From Pseudonocardia autotrophica (GTDB taxonomy: Bacteria; Actinomycetota; Actinomycetes; Mycobacteriales; Pseudonocardiaceae): a stretch of 64,000 nt of DNA. The stretch is taken from the NCBI RefSeq assembly GCF_003945385.1, contig NZ_AP018920.1, forward strand, positions 2,604,001 through 2,668,000. The letters are read 5' to 3'. Position 1 is the stretch's first letter; each line of letters opens with the position of its first letter. Below the pieces are notes generated by a model that saw only the letters and a program-made list of their open reading frames with translations, was not told where the DNA came from and searched no databases. The translations under genes and the position numbers were made by a program. This document shows, in pieces, positions 25,867-33,615 of this stretch.

Positions 25867-25884
25867 TTACTAAGCGCATAGTCA
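25867..25884. promoter_or_regulatory. TetR operator, copy 2 (LLM promoter)
   Basis: TTACTAAGCGCATAGTCA, identical to the site at 24097-24114. It overlaps the -10 GACTAT (complement of 25878-25883), with -35 TTGACA (complement of 25901-25906) 17 bp away, driving the LLM gene. Confidence 0.82.
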
Positions 25885-25937
25885 CTGCACGGTCCACTCG
25901 TGTCAAGCGGACTGCGGTGGCGTGCCCCCGGAACGCG

Positions 25938-25974
25938 AAAACCCCCTGACCGACATTGTCGATCAGGGGGTTTT
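25938..25974 (-). terminator. Rho-independent terminator of tRNA cluster 1
   Basis: Perfect 12-bp arms AAAACCCCCTGA (25938-25949) and TCAGGGGGTTTT (25963-25974), with a further CGACA/TGTCG inner stem. Transcription of the tRNA cluster on the minus strand ends in the TTTT run. Confidence 0.9.
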
Positions 25975-25980
25975 CCCTGG

Positions 25981-26055
<75 letters not shown>

Positions 26056-26056
26056 G

Positions 26057-26128
26057 AGGCGGCGGCGGGAATCGAACCCGCGTACAGGGCTTTGCAGGCC
26101 CTTGCCTAAGCCACTCGGCCACGCCGCC
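26057..26128 (-). tRNA. tRNA-Cys (GCA), cluster 1
   Basis: Acceptor GGCGGCG/CGCCGCC, anticodon loop CTGCAAA giving GCA, T-arm GCGGGTTCGATTCCCGC. No CCA is encoded; the next tRNA begins after one base. Confidence 0.93.
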
Positions 26129-26157
26129 GGATTCCCGACTCGTTCCGAGACCGGCCG

Positions 26158-26230
26158 AGCGGACGACGGGACTCGAACCCGCGACCCTCACCTTGGCAAG
26201 GTGATGCGCTACCAGCTGCGCTACGTCCGC
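26158..26230 (-). tRNA. tRNA-Gly (GCC), cluster 1
   Basis: Same sequence family as the copy at 23.0 kb: acceptor GCGGACG/CGTCCGC and anticodon GCC. The CCA end is not encoded. First gene of the Gly-Cys-Val transcript. Confidence 0.95.
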
Positions 26231-26338
26231 ATCGCACCGTTCTCCGGTGCGTTGGGAGAACACTAGCGCACGCTCCGTGCGGGCTACGAGGGGGGTGGGC
26301 ATGATCGTCGGGCCGCAGGTGGGAGCACCCGGAAACGA

Positions 26339-26374
26339 CGAAGTCCCCGGGTCGTCGGTGACCCGGGGACTTCG
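26339..26374 (-). terminator. Hairpin terminator of tRNA cluster 2
   Basis: Perfect 15-bp arms CGAAGTCCCCGGGTC (26339-26353) and complement (26360-26374) with a six-base loop; a short T-rich stretch (CGTTTCC) follows on the minus strand. Confidence 0.8.
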
Positions 26375-26376
26375 GA

Positions 26377-26451
<75 letters not shown>

Positions 26452-26452
26452 G

Positions 26453-26524
26453 AGGCGGAGGCGGGAATCGAACCCGCGTACAGGGCTTTGCAGGCCCTTG
26501 CCTAAGCCACTCGGCCACTCCGCC
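26453..26524 (-). tRNA. tRNA-Cys (GCA), cluster 2
   Basis: Same as cluster 1 except the last acceptor pair: GGCGGAG/CTCCGCC instead of GGCGGCG/CGCCGCC. Both strands changed, so pairing is kept. Confidence 0.93.
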
Positions 26525-26572
26525 GGAATCTGGGATTCCCGCAGGAAGTCCCGGCTCAGGGCCGATCCTCCG

Positions 26573-26645
26573 AGCGGACGACGGGACTCGAACCCGCGAC
26601 CCTCACCTTGGCAAGGTGATGCGCTACCAGCTGCGCTACGTCCGC
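26573..26645 (-). tRNA. tRNA-Gly (GCC), cluster 2
   Basis: Cloverleaf as in the other two Gly copies, anticodon GCC, no encoded CCA. First gene of the second Gly-Cys-Val unit. Confidence 0.95.
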
Positions 26646-26798
26646 ACGAGCACCGCATCTCCGGCTGGGAGCCGGTCCACGGTGCGGTGAGAGAACACTA
26701 GCACCCGCCCCGAGGGGGGAGCGTCCGCCCCCCTCTCCACCACCGGATGTCCTCTCACGTGCGGAGATCGACTCCGCCCGGTGGTGGGGTGCGTCGGG

Positions 26799-27227
26799 TC
26801 AGTCCCGGGCGGTGGTGTCGAGCAGGTCGGCGAGCGCGGCGTCGAAGTCGAGCCACGAGTACTCGGCGGCCGCCGGGACGGCGTCGTAGGTCGCCTGCAG
26901 GAACTCGGAGAGCGTCTGCGCCGCGGTGGTGAACAGCGCGTGCCCGGACGGCGAGGTGAGCTCGAGCTCGATCCGGGTCGGGTCCTCGCTCATCGGCTGG
27001 ACCCGGACGTCACCGGTGCCGGCCGAGTCGACGAGGCCGTCGGCGAGCAGGTCGCGGGCGAAAACCCAGTCGACGGTGGTGTCGTGTCCGGTCCGGAACG
27101 AGGCCTGGACGGCGTAGGGGTCGCGGCTCGTGTAGGACAGTTCGACCTTCACGGGCACGACCGGCGCGTCCGGAGCGATGAGCTCGAACATGGCCGTCGC
27201 CCGGATCGTCTTGGACTCGTCGCGCAT
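26799..27227 (-). CDS. SsgA-family sporulation/cell-division regulator
   Basis: 142 residues, the normal size for SsgA-like proteins. Recognisable elements are VKVELSYTSRDPYAVQASF, VDWVFARDLLADGL, GDVRVQP and an acidic C-terminal helix. These actinobacterial proteins localise and activate septum formation or sporulation. ATG 27227 has an AAAGAGGATG site. Which SsgA-like subtype it is cannot be told. Its presence fits a morphologically complex actinomycete. Divergent from the sigma-factor gene. Confidence 0.88.
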   Translation of the reverse strand: MRDESKTIRATAMFELIAPDAPVVPVKVELSYTSRDPYAVQASFRTGHDTTVDWVFARDLLADGLVDSAGTGDVRVQPMSEDPTRIELELTSPSGHALFTTAAQTLSEFLQATYDAVPAAAEYSWLDFDAALADLLDTTARD

Positions 27228-27346
27228 CGGTCATCCTCTTTCGTGGGGCGTTGCGTGGGGCGTCAGTCGGAAGAACGAGCAAGCGGCCCTCGGGGTGACG
27301 GGTCCGGTTCGCATCAACGTGGATCACCACGGGATGACGCCCGTTC

Positions 27347-27366
27347 GAGTCACACGGGTGTAACTC
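27347..27366. promoter_or_regulatory. 20-bp inverted repeat between ssgA-like and sigma-factor genes
   Basis: GAGTCACAC (27347-27355) and GTGTAACTC (27358-27366) pair at 8 of 9 positions around two G residues. It lies in the divergent promoter region. Regulator unknown. Confidence 0.4.
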
Positions 27367-27502
27367 CCCGCTGCGGATACGCGGCTGAACGGGCACTCTG
27401 CGGTCCTGGCGTGTGAGGCGAACGGCGGGTGACGACTACTCTCGCCGGAGTCCGAACCGATCGGACGCAGACCTCGAAGACTTCGATGTGAGGACAACAC
27501 TG

Positions 27503-28180
27503 GTGGCAGGCATCGCCGATCCACCGGAACGTCCGGAACACGGGCGGCCCGGCGACGGTGCCGCGCGCCGCGAGCCACCGCGTCGTGACGACGCCGGCGA
27601 CGCTCGGCTCGTGCAACGGATCGTGGCCGGGGACTCGACAGCGCTGGGTGAGCTCTACGACCGGTTCGGGCGGCAGTCGTACTCGTTGGCGCGACGTATC
27701 TGCGCGGACGAGGGACTGGCCGAGGACGTCGTCCAGGAGGTGTTCCTGGCCTTCTGGAAGGACCCGTCCCGGTTCGACCCGAACCGCGGGAGGTTCGGCA
27801 CCTGGCTGCTCACTCTCGTGCACCACAAGTCGGTGGACGCGGTCCGCCGGGAGAGTGCGATCCGGCGACGGACCGTGCCCGCCACCGATGACGGTGCGGA
27901 GTGGAACGCTCCGCCGGGCCCGGGCGCCGACGAGGGCGCGATCGGCGCGGTGGTCGCCGGCCAGGTGCGGGACGCACTGGGCAGACTGCCGGCCGAGCAA
28001 CGCCAGGTCCTCGCACTGGCGTACTACGGCGGCTACACGCAACGCGAGGTGGCGGCTATGACCGGGGTGCCGCTGGGCACCGTCAAGTCCCGGATGTTCA
28101 CCGGTGTCGCGCGGCTGCGGAACCTGCTGGGGCCCGCGCTCTCGGAGTCCGGTGGCGATCTTGCCGGAGGAATGTCGTGA
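27503..28180 (+). CDS. ECF RNA polymerase sigma factor
   Basis: About 225 residues. Region 2 (ALGELYDRFGRQSYSLARR, AEDVVQEVFLAFW) and region 4 (LPAEQRQVLALAYYGGYTQREVA, GTVKSRMFTGVARLR) are clear. GTG 27503 has a GAGGA site 8 nt upstream; GTG 27488 is an in-frame alternative. It overlaps the anti-sigma gene by GTGA, the usual layout of SigK/RskA-type pairs. The 35-residue charged N-terminal tail is longer than typical. Confidence 0.93.
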   Translation: MAGIADPPERPEHGRPGDGAARREPPRRDDAGDARLVQRIVAGDSTALGELYDRFGRQSYSLARRICADEGLAEDVVQEVFLAFWKDPSRFDPNRGRFGTWLLTLVHHKSVDAVRRESAIRRRTVPATDDGAEWNAPPGPGADEGAIGAVVAGQVRDALGRLPAEQRQVLALAYYGGYTQREVAAMTGVPLGTVKSRMFTGVARLRNLLGPALSESGGDLAGGMS

Positions 28181-29175
28181 ACGGGAACGAGAGGAGGCCC
28201 TGTCCGATGGCTGAACAGACGGTCGGCTGGGCCCTGCACGCTCTTGAACCTGACGAGGAGTTCGAGGTGATCGACCACCTGTCCGGCTGCGCCGAGTGCC
28301 GCCGGACGGCCGCCGAGGTCTCCGACGTGACGACCGGACTGGCGACCGCGCTGCCGCAGTACGAGCCGCCGCCCCGGCTGCGCGAGTCCATCGTCGAGCA
28401 GGCCCGGCGGACGCCGCAGGAGGGTCGGGGGACCGGGGAGCGTCCGGTGCCGGGAGACCGGCTCGGCTCGGCACCCCAGGTGCCGCCGCGGCACGCGCGC
28501 CGCGCCGAGGGGCCGGGTGTGCCGCCGACCGGCCGACCGCAGCGGCCGGGCTCGCCGCCGCCGGGCGGTCGGCCCGCGGGGCAGCAGCCGTCCCAGCCGC
28601 CGCCGTCCCAGCCACCGCCCGCGGCCCGTCCGGAGCAGCCCACCGGTGGTGCGGGGAGCGGACCCGGACGTGCGCGCCGGAAGCCGCGCCGCGCCGGACG
28701 GATGCTGGTCGCCGGCGTGGCGGCGCTCGCACTCGTCGTCGGCGGGGGTGTGGTGTTCAACGAGTTCCAGGGCATCCGTGCCGAGCGGGACGCGAGCATC
28801 GCCCAGGCCCAGCAGATGGAGGGTGTGCTCACCGCGCTCGCCCAGCCGGGCACCACACACGCCTTCCTGGCACCGGAGGCCGGCCGGGCGGCGGTCGCCG
28901 CGGTGCTGGTGCACGACGGCGGGCGCGAGATCGTGCCGATGGGGCTGGAGCCGAACCAGGTCGACGCCCAGACCTACGTGTTGTGGGGGCTGGAGGCCGA
29001 CGGGTCGCCCCGGGCCGTCGGGACCTTCGACGTCCGCTCGGGATCTGCCGGACCGTTGTCAGTAGCATCGGTCGACAGAGAGGCGTTCGGGACGTACGCC
29101 GTCTCGCTGGAGCCCGGAAGGGAGGCCCCCTCCGAGCCCACGGCAGTAGTCGCGTCCGGGCAGGTGGGGACCTGA
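28177..29175 (+). CDS. Zinc-type transmembrane anti-sigma factor (RskA-like)
   Basis: About 332 residues. The N-terminal cytoplasmic domain has the zinc anti-sigma motif HLSGCAEC (His-x3-Cys-x2-Cys). A long Pro/Gly/Gln-rich linker (about 95-165), one TM helix (MLVAGVAALALVVGGGVVF) and an extracellular RskA-like C-terminal domain follow. It would hold the upstream sigma factor until a signal or proteolysis releases it. GTG 28177 overlaps the sigma stop and has GGAGG; ATG 28207 with GAGGAGG is the alternative. Confidence 0.9.
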   Translation: MNGNERRPCPMAEQTVGWALHALEPDEEFEVIDHLSGCAECRRTAAEVSDVTTGLATALPQYEPPPRLRESIVEQARRTPQEGRGTGERPVPGDRLGSAPQVPPRHARRAEGPGVPPTGRPQRPGSPPPGGRPAGQQPSQPPPSQPPPAARPEQPTGGAGSGPGRARRKPRRAGRMLVAGVAALALVVGGGVVFNEFQGIRAERDASIAQAQQMEGVLTALAQPGTTHAFLAPEAGRAAVAAVLVHDGGREIVPMGLEPNQVDAQTYVLWGLEADGSPRAVGTFDVRSGSAGPLSVASVDREAFGTYAVSLEPGREAPSEPTAVVASGQVGT

Positions 29176-29207
29176 GTACGACAGAGCAGAACGACGCCGG
29201 TGCACCG

Positions 29208-29738
29208 GTGGCGAGGCCGGAACGGGCCCGCCGCCGGTACACCGGTCTCCGTAAGTGGTTCCGGCGGACCAAGGTCCGCTACCGGGCGTTCCGGGCCAAG
29301 GTCGCCTGCCGTCCGGTGCTGGACCTGACCTACCGGATCTCCGCCGGCGTGCTCGGCACCGCGATCGTCATCCTCGGGATCATCGCGCTCCCGGCACCCG
29401 GCCCCGGCTGGGCGATCATCTTCCTCGGCCTCGGCGTGCTCGCCGCCGAGTTCAGCTGGGCCAAGCGCCTGCTGCACTGGGTGCGGGTGCGCTACGACGG
29501 CTGGGTGGCCTGGCTGCAGCGGAAGACCCGGCCGGTGCAGCTGGCGGTGATGACGCTGATCCTGGGCGTCGTCGCCGTGTGCGCGTGGCTGTTCGGGGTC
29601 TTCGACACCGTCGGCGGGTGGGTCGGGATCGAGTGGACGTGGCTGGAGTCGCCGCTCAAGCCGATGCTGGGGCCGAAGCACATCGTGCCGCCGGCCGACG
29701 TCGTACCGTCGCCGGACGTCCTGCCCGAGGTGCAGTGA
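29208..29738 (+). CDS. PGPGW-motif transmembrane protein (TIGR02611-like)
   Basis: About 176 residues. Basic N-terminus, then a TM pair containing PAPGPGWAIIFLGLGVLAAE (the PGPGW hallmark), and another TM segment (LAVMTLILGVVAVCAWLFGVF). Function unknown. GTG 29208 is a cautious start; the frame runs back to a CTG at 29172 that overlaps the anti-sigma stop (CTGA) with an AGGTGGGG site, so it may be translationally coupled to the sigma operon. Confidence 0.85.
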   Translation: MARPERARRRYTGLRKWFRRTKVRYRAFRAKVACRPVLDLTYRISAGVLGTAIVILGIIALPAPGPGWAIIFLGLGVLAAEFSWAKRLLHWVRVRYDGWVAWLQRKTRPVQLAVMTLILGVVAVCAWLFGVFDTVGGWVGIEWTWLESPLKPMLGPKHIVPPADVVPSPDVLPEVQ

Positions 29739-29802
29739 TCGAGAACGACCCCCCGGTGCGGGGGTGGGGGAGCGGGCTGTGTAAAGTACGGGACACCGCT
29801 GA

Positions 29803-29874
29803 GGGCGATTAGCTCAGGGGGAGAGCGCTTCGTTCACACCGAAGAGGTCACTGGTTCGATCCCAGTATCGCCCA
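29803..29874 (+). tRNA. tRNA-Val (CAC)
   Basis: GGGCGAT/ATCGCCC acceptor stem, anticodon stem-loop CTTCG-TTCACAC-CGAAG giving CAC, T-loop GGTTCGATCC. CCA is not encoded. It has its own terminator and is followed by an integrase remnant, so it may be an integration site. Confidence 0.95.
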
Positions 29875-29881
29875 CAGTCAA

Positions 29882-29927
29882 AACCCCTGGTCACAGGCTC
29901 AACGAGCCGGATGTGGCCAGGGGTTTC
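29882..29927 (+). terminator. Rho-independent terminator of tRNA-Val
   Basis: Arms AAACCCCTGGTCACA (29882-29896) and TGTGGCCAGGGGTTT (29913-29927) pair with one mismatch, with an inner GGCTC/GAGCC stem and a TTTC end. Confidence 0.88.
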
Positions 29928-29963
29928 GTCGTATTCGGGTGTGCTGCCTGTCGAACTGCCTGA

Positions 29964-30368
29964 CTATCGCTGTTCCTCGGGGAACAGGTCGTTCATCGCC
30001 GTGGCGCCGTCGTCGATCACGGGCCGGATCTGCTTGCGGTAGACGAGTTCGGTGACCGAGCTGCCGCCCGCGTGGCCGACGAGCCGGGCGATCTGGTCGA
30101 CGGTCATGCCGCTGTCGGACAGCAGGGAGACGAAGCTGTGCCGTAGCTCGCGCGGCGTCCATTCGGCTGCGTCGATCGCGGCGGCGGTGAGGACCCGGCG
30201 GAAGCCGCGACGCACGTTGGCCGCGTCGAGTCTGGTCCCGGTGTCAACGACTCCCATGCCGGCCCGGTCATGATGTTCCTCCGCCATCTGGACCGGCCCG
30301 ATCTGAACCACACGAGCGACGGTCGAGTCGATCAGTTCGGCCGTTTCGCCTGCAACGTCGGCGTCCAC
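29964..30368 (-). pseudogene. Remnant of a tyrosine recombinase/integrase (C-terminal half)
   Basis: The frame shows only the C-terminal catalytic core of a phage-type integrase: TPRELRHSFVSLLSDSG (HxLRHS), IARLVGHAGG (His) and ELVYRKQIRP (Tyr nucleophile). This is about one third of the usual ~400 residues. The first ~45 residues of the frame do not look like an integrase. No start or core-binding domain is present upstream. Lying 90 bp beyond a tRNA-Val 3' end, it marks a past integration event. Confidence 0.85.
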
Positions 30369-30430
30369 AGGATTGGGGATCTTTGTGACAAGGGTTCAGC
30401 ATTCGGGCCCCGGCGCGCGAGACACGGAGC

Positions 30431-31162
30431 ATGACCCCCCTGCCGAACCCCGCCCCGCCGTCGAACGGTCCGGTCGTCCCGCAACAGCGTCCCGGTCTGC
30501 CGCCGGGGTGGGCCCCGAGCCCGTACGAGCCGCCCTCGGAACAGCAGTGGGGTCCGGCCGGTCCGCCGTCCGCACCGCCGGCTCCCGCTCCCGTGGCGCG
30601 CCGGATCGGCCCGTGGTGGCTCGTCGCTGCGGTCCTGGTCGGCGCGCTCCTCGCGGCATCGGTCACCTGGGCGATCGCGCGCCCCGCGACGCCGGAGCCG
30701 ACCTCGTCCGCGCCGAGCTCCCCGTCATTGATCTCCTCAGCGCCCGCGGTCCCTACGGCCGCCACGACTGACCAGCAGGTGTGCGGCGACCTCGACCGGG
30801 TGGGCGGGGCGTTCTACAACGGGTACTACAAGCAGCTCATGCTCTCTGGCGGGCACGCGGACGCGGTCCCGATCCAGCTGTCGGCACAGACCTCGGCGCT
30901 GACCACCGTCGGTGCGCCGGCTGGGCAGATCGACGGGGCGGCGGCGATCGCCGCGGCGTCTCCAGCGATCGGGTCGGCCATGACCGGGATGGTCCGTGAC
31001 GCGGCGATCGCCGGGAAGGGTGCCGCGGACAGCAGCGTCTCCGGCGTGAACCACATCCCCGACCTGACCTCTTTGCTGACAACGTTCACCACCTCGACAG
31101 TCGAGTGCACGAAGGCCGGCTACCAGCCGAGCTGGTTCAACCCGAGCGAGCTGGCCCGCTGA
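30431..31162 (+). CDS. Proline-rich single-TM exported hypothetical protein
   Basis: 243 residues. A Pro/Gly/Gln-rich cytoplasmic N-terminus (1-55), one TM helix (WWLVAAVLVGALLAASVTWAI, about 63-83), a Ser/Pro/Thr linker and an extracellular domain with two cysteines (QQVCGDL and VECTKAG) that could pair. No family recognised. ATG 30431 has an ACGGAGC site. Its location just past the integrase remnant suggests it may have come with a lost element. Confidence 0.72.
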   Translation: MTPLPNPAPPSNGPVVPQQRPGLPPGWAPSPYEPPSEQQWGPAGPPSAPPAPAPVARRIGPWWLVAAVLVGALLAASVTWAIARPATPEPTSSAPSSPSLISSAPAVPTAATTDQQVCGDLDRVGGAFYNGYYKQLMLSGGHADAVPIQLSAQTSALTTVGAPAGQIDGAAAIAAASPAIGSAMTGMVRDAAIAGKGAADSSVSGVNHIPDLTSLLTTFTTSTVECTKAGYQPSWFNPSELAR

Positions 31163-31538
31163 TCTTCGGCGTGGTTGGGCGGTGAGTATCGACTGGCGAG
31201 GCCAACTCGTCGCCAACACGGAGCGCGGGTCGGGGCGTCGACGTTGCTGGACCCCCTCGACACACTCGGAATCACGTGCTCACCGATCGCGGATACCCGA
31301 TCTCGATGTCCACGTTCCACTCAGGAGGCCCTTCAACGCCCGCGTGCTTTTCCCGGTGACCCAGCGCATCGTTGCGTCCCGTGGCCGACCACCCGCGGCC
31401 CGCGCTACCGTGCCCGCAGCCGTGCACCGAACCGAGGAGGTGGGACCCGTGACCGCAGCAGACAGCCGGGTGCTCCCCTCCGGGGACACAGCCGGGCGGT
31501 AGGTCGCCCGGGAGCGCCCTCTCCCGAAGGGCACCACC
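31163..31538. other. Intergenic region with a possible leader mini-ORF
   Basis: No full gene is supported. A 17-codon frame (GTG at about 31449 to TAG ending 31502) is preceded by an excellent GAGGAGGTGGG site. It ends inside a CCGGGCG/CGCCCGG inverted repeat (31494-31513 region) just upstream of the hydrolase start at 31539. It may act as a translated leader; coding value is uncertain. Confidence 0.35.
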
Positions 31539-32276
31539 ATGCGAATCCGCACCGAACAGCGCCACGACGACCTGGTCGAGACGGCGTTCTCCCTCGACGA
31601 CGTCCCCGGCATCCTCTGGACGCCGACCACCCCGGCCGCCGCGACCACCCCGTCCCCGCTGGTCCTCCTCGGTCACCCCGGCGACCTGCGCCGGATGCAC
31701 CCCCGGCTGCTCGCCCGGGCCCGGTCCTGCATCGCGGCCGGGTTCGCCGCGGCGACCCTCGAGCTCCCGGGAACCGGCGACCGGCCCCGACGCGCCGAGG
31801 CCGACCGGGCCCGCGCCGACCTGCAACGCGCGGTACGGGCCGGTGAGCCGGTGCCCGACGACGTCGTCGACCGGCTCGTCCTCCCGCTGGTCGAGCAGGC
31901 GGTCCCGGAGTGGCGGGCCGCGCTGGACGCGCTGCTCGCCCGCCCGGACCTGTGCGGCCCGGTCGCCTGGTCGGGCGGGATCATCTCGCTCGGCGTCCGG
32001 ATGGCCGTGATCGAGCCGCGCATCGCGGCCGCGGTCCTGTTCGCCGGCAGCTACGTGCCTCGCGCGATCGTCGAGGAGGCCCGGGCGGTCACCGTCCCGC
32101 TGCTGGTCCTGCTGCAGTGGGACGACGAGGGCAACGACCGGCAGCACGCCCTGGACCTGTTCGACGCCCTCGGTAGTCGTGAGAAGACGCTGCACGCCAA
32201 CACCGGCGGGCACACCGGCGTCCCCGCCTTCGAGGGCGACGACGCTGCCCGGTTCCTCGTCCGGCACCTGAGGTGA
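31539..32276 (+). CDS. Alpha/beta-hydrolase family protein
   Basis: 245 residues. The oxyanion/strand motif LLGHPGDL, a nucleophile elbow in PVAWSGGIISLG (Ser in a W-S-G-G context instead of the usual GxSxG), acid in LQWDDEGN and His in GGHTGVPAFEG complete a plausible triad. It resembles dienelactone-hydrolase-like actinobacterial proteins. ATG 31539 follows GGGCACCACC with a weak site. It is convergent with the next hydrolase gene (8-bp gap). Substrate unknown. Confidence 0.85.
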   Translation: MRIRTEQRHDDLVETAFSLDDVPGILWTPTTPAAATTPSPLVLLGHPGDLRRMHPRLLARARSCIAAGFAAATLELPGTGDRPRRAEADRARADLQRAVRAGEPVPDDVVDRLVLPLVEQAVPEWRAALDALLARPDLCGPVAWSGGIISLGVRMAVIEPRIAAAVLFAGSYVPRAIVEEARAVTVPLLVLLQWDDEGNDRQHALDLFDALGSREKTLHANTGGHTGVPAFEGDDAARFLVRHLR

Positions 32277-32284
32277 GCGAACAG

Positions 32285-33208
32285 TCAGCCGGCCCGGGGG
32301 AGACCCAGGATCCGGCGGCGCAGCGCGTCGCGGTCGCCCTCGGCCGGCGCCGTCCCGTCGACGAAGTCCCGCAGCAGCCCCACGAACCGGTCCGGCTGCT
32401 CGGCGTGCGGGAAGTGCCCCGCGCCGTCGAACACCTCCAGCCGGCTGTCGGGCAGGCGGTCGTGCGCGGCCAGGGTGTGAGCGAGCGGGATGACGCGATC
32501 GCGGTTCCCACCGACCAGCAGCACCGGGACCTCCTCCAGCAGGTGCAGACGCTGCGCGCCGTCGAGACGCTGGCCCGACGGTTCCAGCGCGCCGCGGGCG
32601 GTCTGGACGAACGCGCCGCGGGTGCCACGGTCGGCGAAGGTCTCCAGCGCGGTGTGCACGCCGTCGATGTCGGAGCGCGGCGCCGTCCCGACGCGGTGGG
32701 CCAGGCGGCGGGCGGCACGGCGCATCCACGGCGGGGTCAGCGACGCGGCCGACCGCAGCACCAGCTCGGTGCCCGGCAGGCTCGCCGCGCGCAGCGCGAG
32801 GGTCAGGTCGTGGCCGAGGCCCCCGGAGGACACGAGCACGACCCGCTCGGTGAACTCGGGGAACTGGTGCGCGAACTGCATCGCGATGCCGCCGCCGAAC
32901 GAGTGCCCGACGATCGTCGCCCGCTCGACGTCGAGTGCCGCCAGCAGGTCCCGCAGCCCGGTCGCGTAGCCGCCGAGGGAGTAGTCGCCGCTGCGCGGGG
33001 CCTCGCTGGCGCCGTGCCCGAGCAGGTCGGGGGCCACGACGTGCAGGCCGCCCGCGAGCGCGTCGAACACCGGCGCCCAGGTGCGTGAGCTGGCGGCGAG
33101 ACCGTGCACGAGCAGCACCGTCGGGCCCTCGCCGCGGCCGGACTCGCGGTAGCTCACGCGCTGACCGTGCAGCAGGATCTCTCGCTCCTGGGGGGACTGA
33201 TCCACCAC
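32285..33208 (-). CDS. Alpha/beta-hydrolase (esterase/epoxide-hydrolase type)
   Basis: 307 residues. HG motif LLVHGLAAS, nucleophile elbow VGHSFGGG, acid in LLVGGNRDRV, and His in GAGHFPHAE. It resembles MhpC-like C-C-bond hydrolases and lipases. GTG 33208 is selected because GGAGG lies seven nt upstream; the frame is open to 33394, but that part is low-complexity. Monocistronic. Confidence 0.9.
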   Translation of the reverse strand: MVDQSPQEREILLHGQRVSYRESGRGEGPTVLLVHGLAASSRTWAPVFDALAGGLHVVAPDLLGHGASEAPRSGDYSLGGYATGLRDLLAALDVERATIVGHSFGGGIAMQFAHQFPEFTERVVLVSSGGLGHDLTLALRAASLPGTELVLRSAASLTPPWMRRAARRLAHRVGTAPRSDIDGVHTALETFADRGTRGAFVQTARGALEPSGQRLDGAQRLHLLEEVPVLLVGGNRDRVIPLAHTLAAHDRLPDSRLEVFDGAGHFPHAEQPDRFVGLLRDFVDGTAPAEGDRDALRRRILGLPRAG

Positions 33209-33615
33209 TGGGAACCTCCGTACGTCGACGACTCCATGCTGCCGTCCGGCGGGGTCCGGTGCGGTGGGGTCCGCCGGTGTCCTGGGGGCGTCGGAGACGG
33301 GGGGTGTCAGGGGGTCGCGGCGCCGGCGCGCTGATCGAGTCCCAGCGCGCCGGGACCGGAACGCCGTCACCGGGACGTCGTCACCGAGGCGCACCCCGCG
33401 ACGTCATCCGGGACGAGGCCGCCCTGTGGCAGCGTCCGCTGGGGGCACGTCGCCGTCGTCGACCGGATTGCCGCCCACCGGGCTGGACCCCGTCGATATC
33501 GGCCGGCCTCGCGGGGCCCACCGATGGCCGGTGAGAATTCGAGTTGCTCGAACCCGACGAAGGTGACAGGACTACGTGGCTCTGCCTTCCCGCGACCATC
33601 GGAGACGACGGCGTC
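33209..33615. other. Intergenic region (407 bp) with a small inverted repeat
   Basis: Divergent region between a hydrolase and an SDR gene. Small frames here look spurious. TTCGAG (33538-33543) and CTCGAA (33547-33552) form a perfect 6-bp inverted repeat with TTG spacer about 65 bp before the SDR start. Nothing else stands out. Confidence 0.5.

Noticed and set aside
31182..31502. 106-codon plus-strand frame after the Pro-rich protein
   Set aside because: No homology, poor start and typical high-GC shadow composition.
33264..33566. 100-codon frames in the hydrolase-SDR gap
   Set aside because: Arg-rich, no ribosome-binding site and overlapping frames on both strands.
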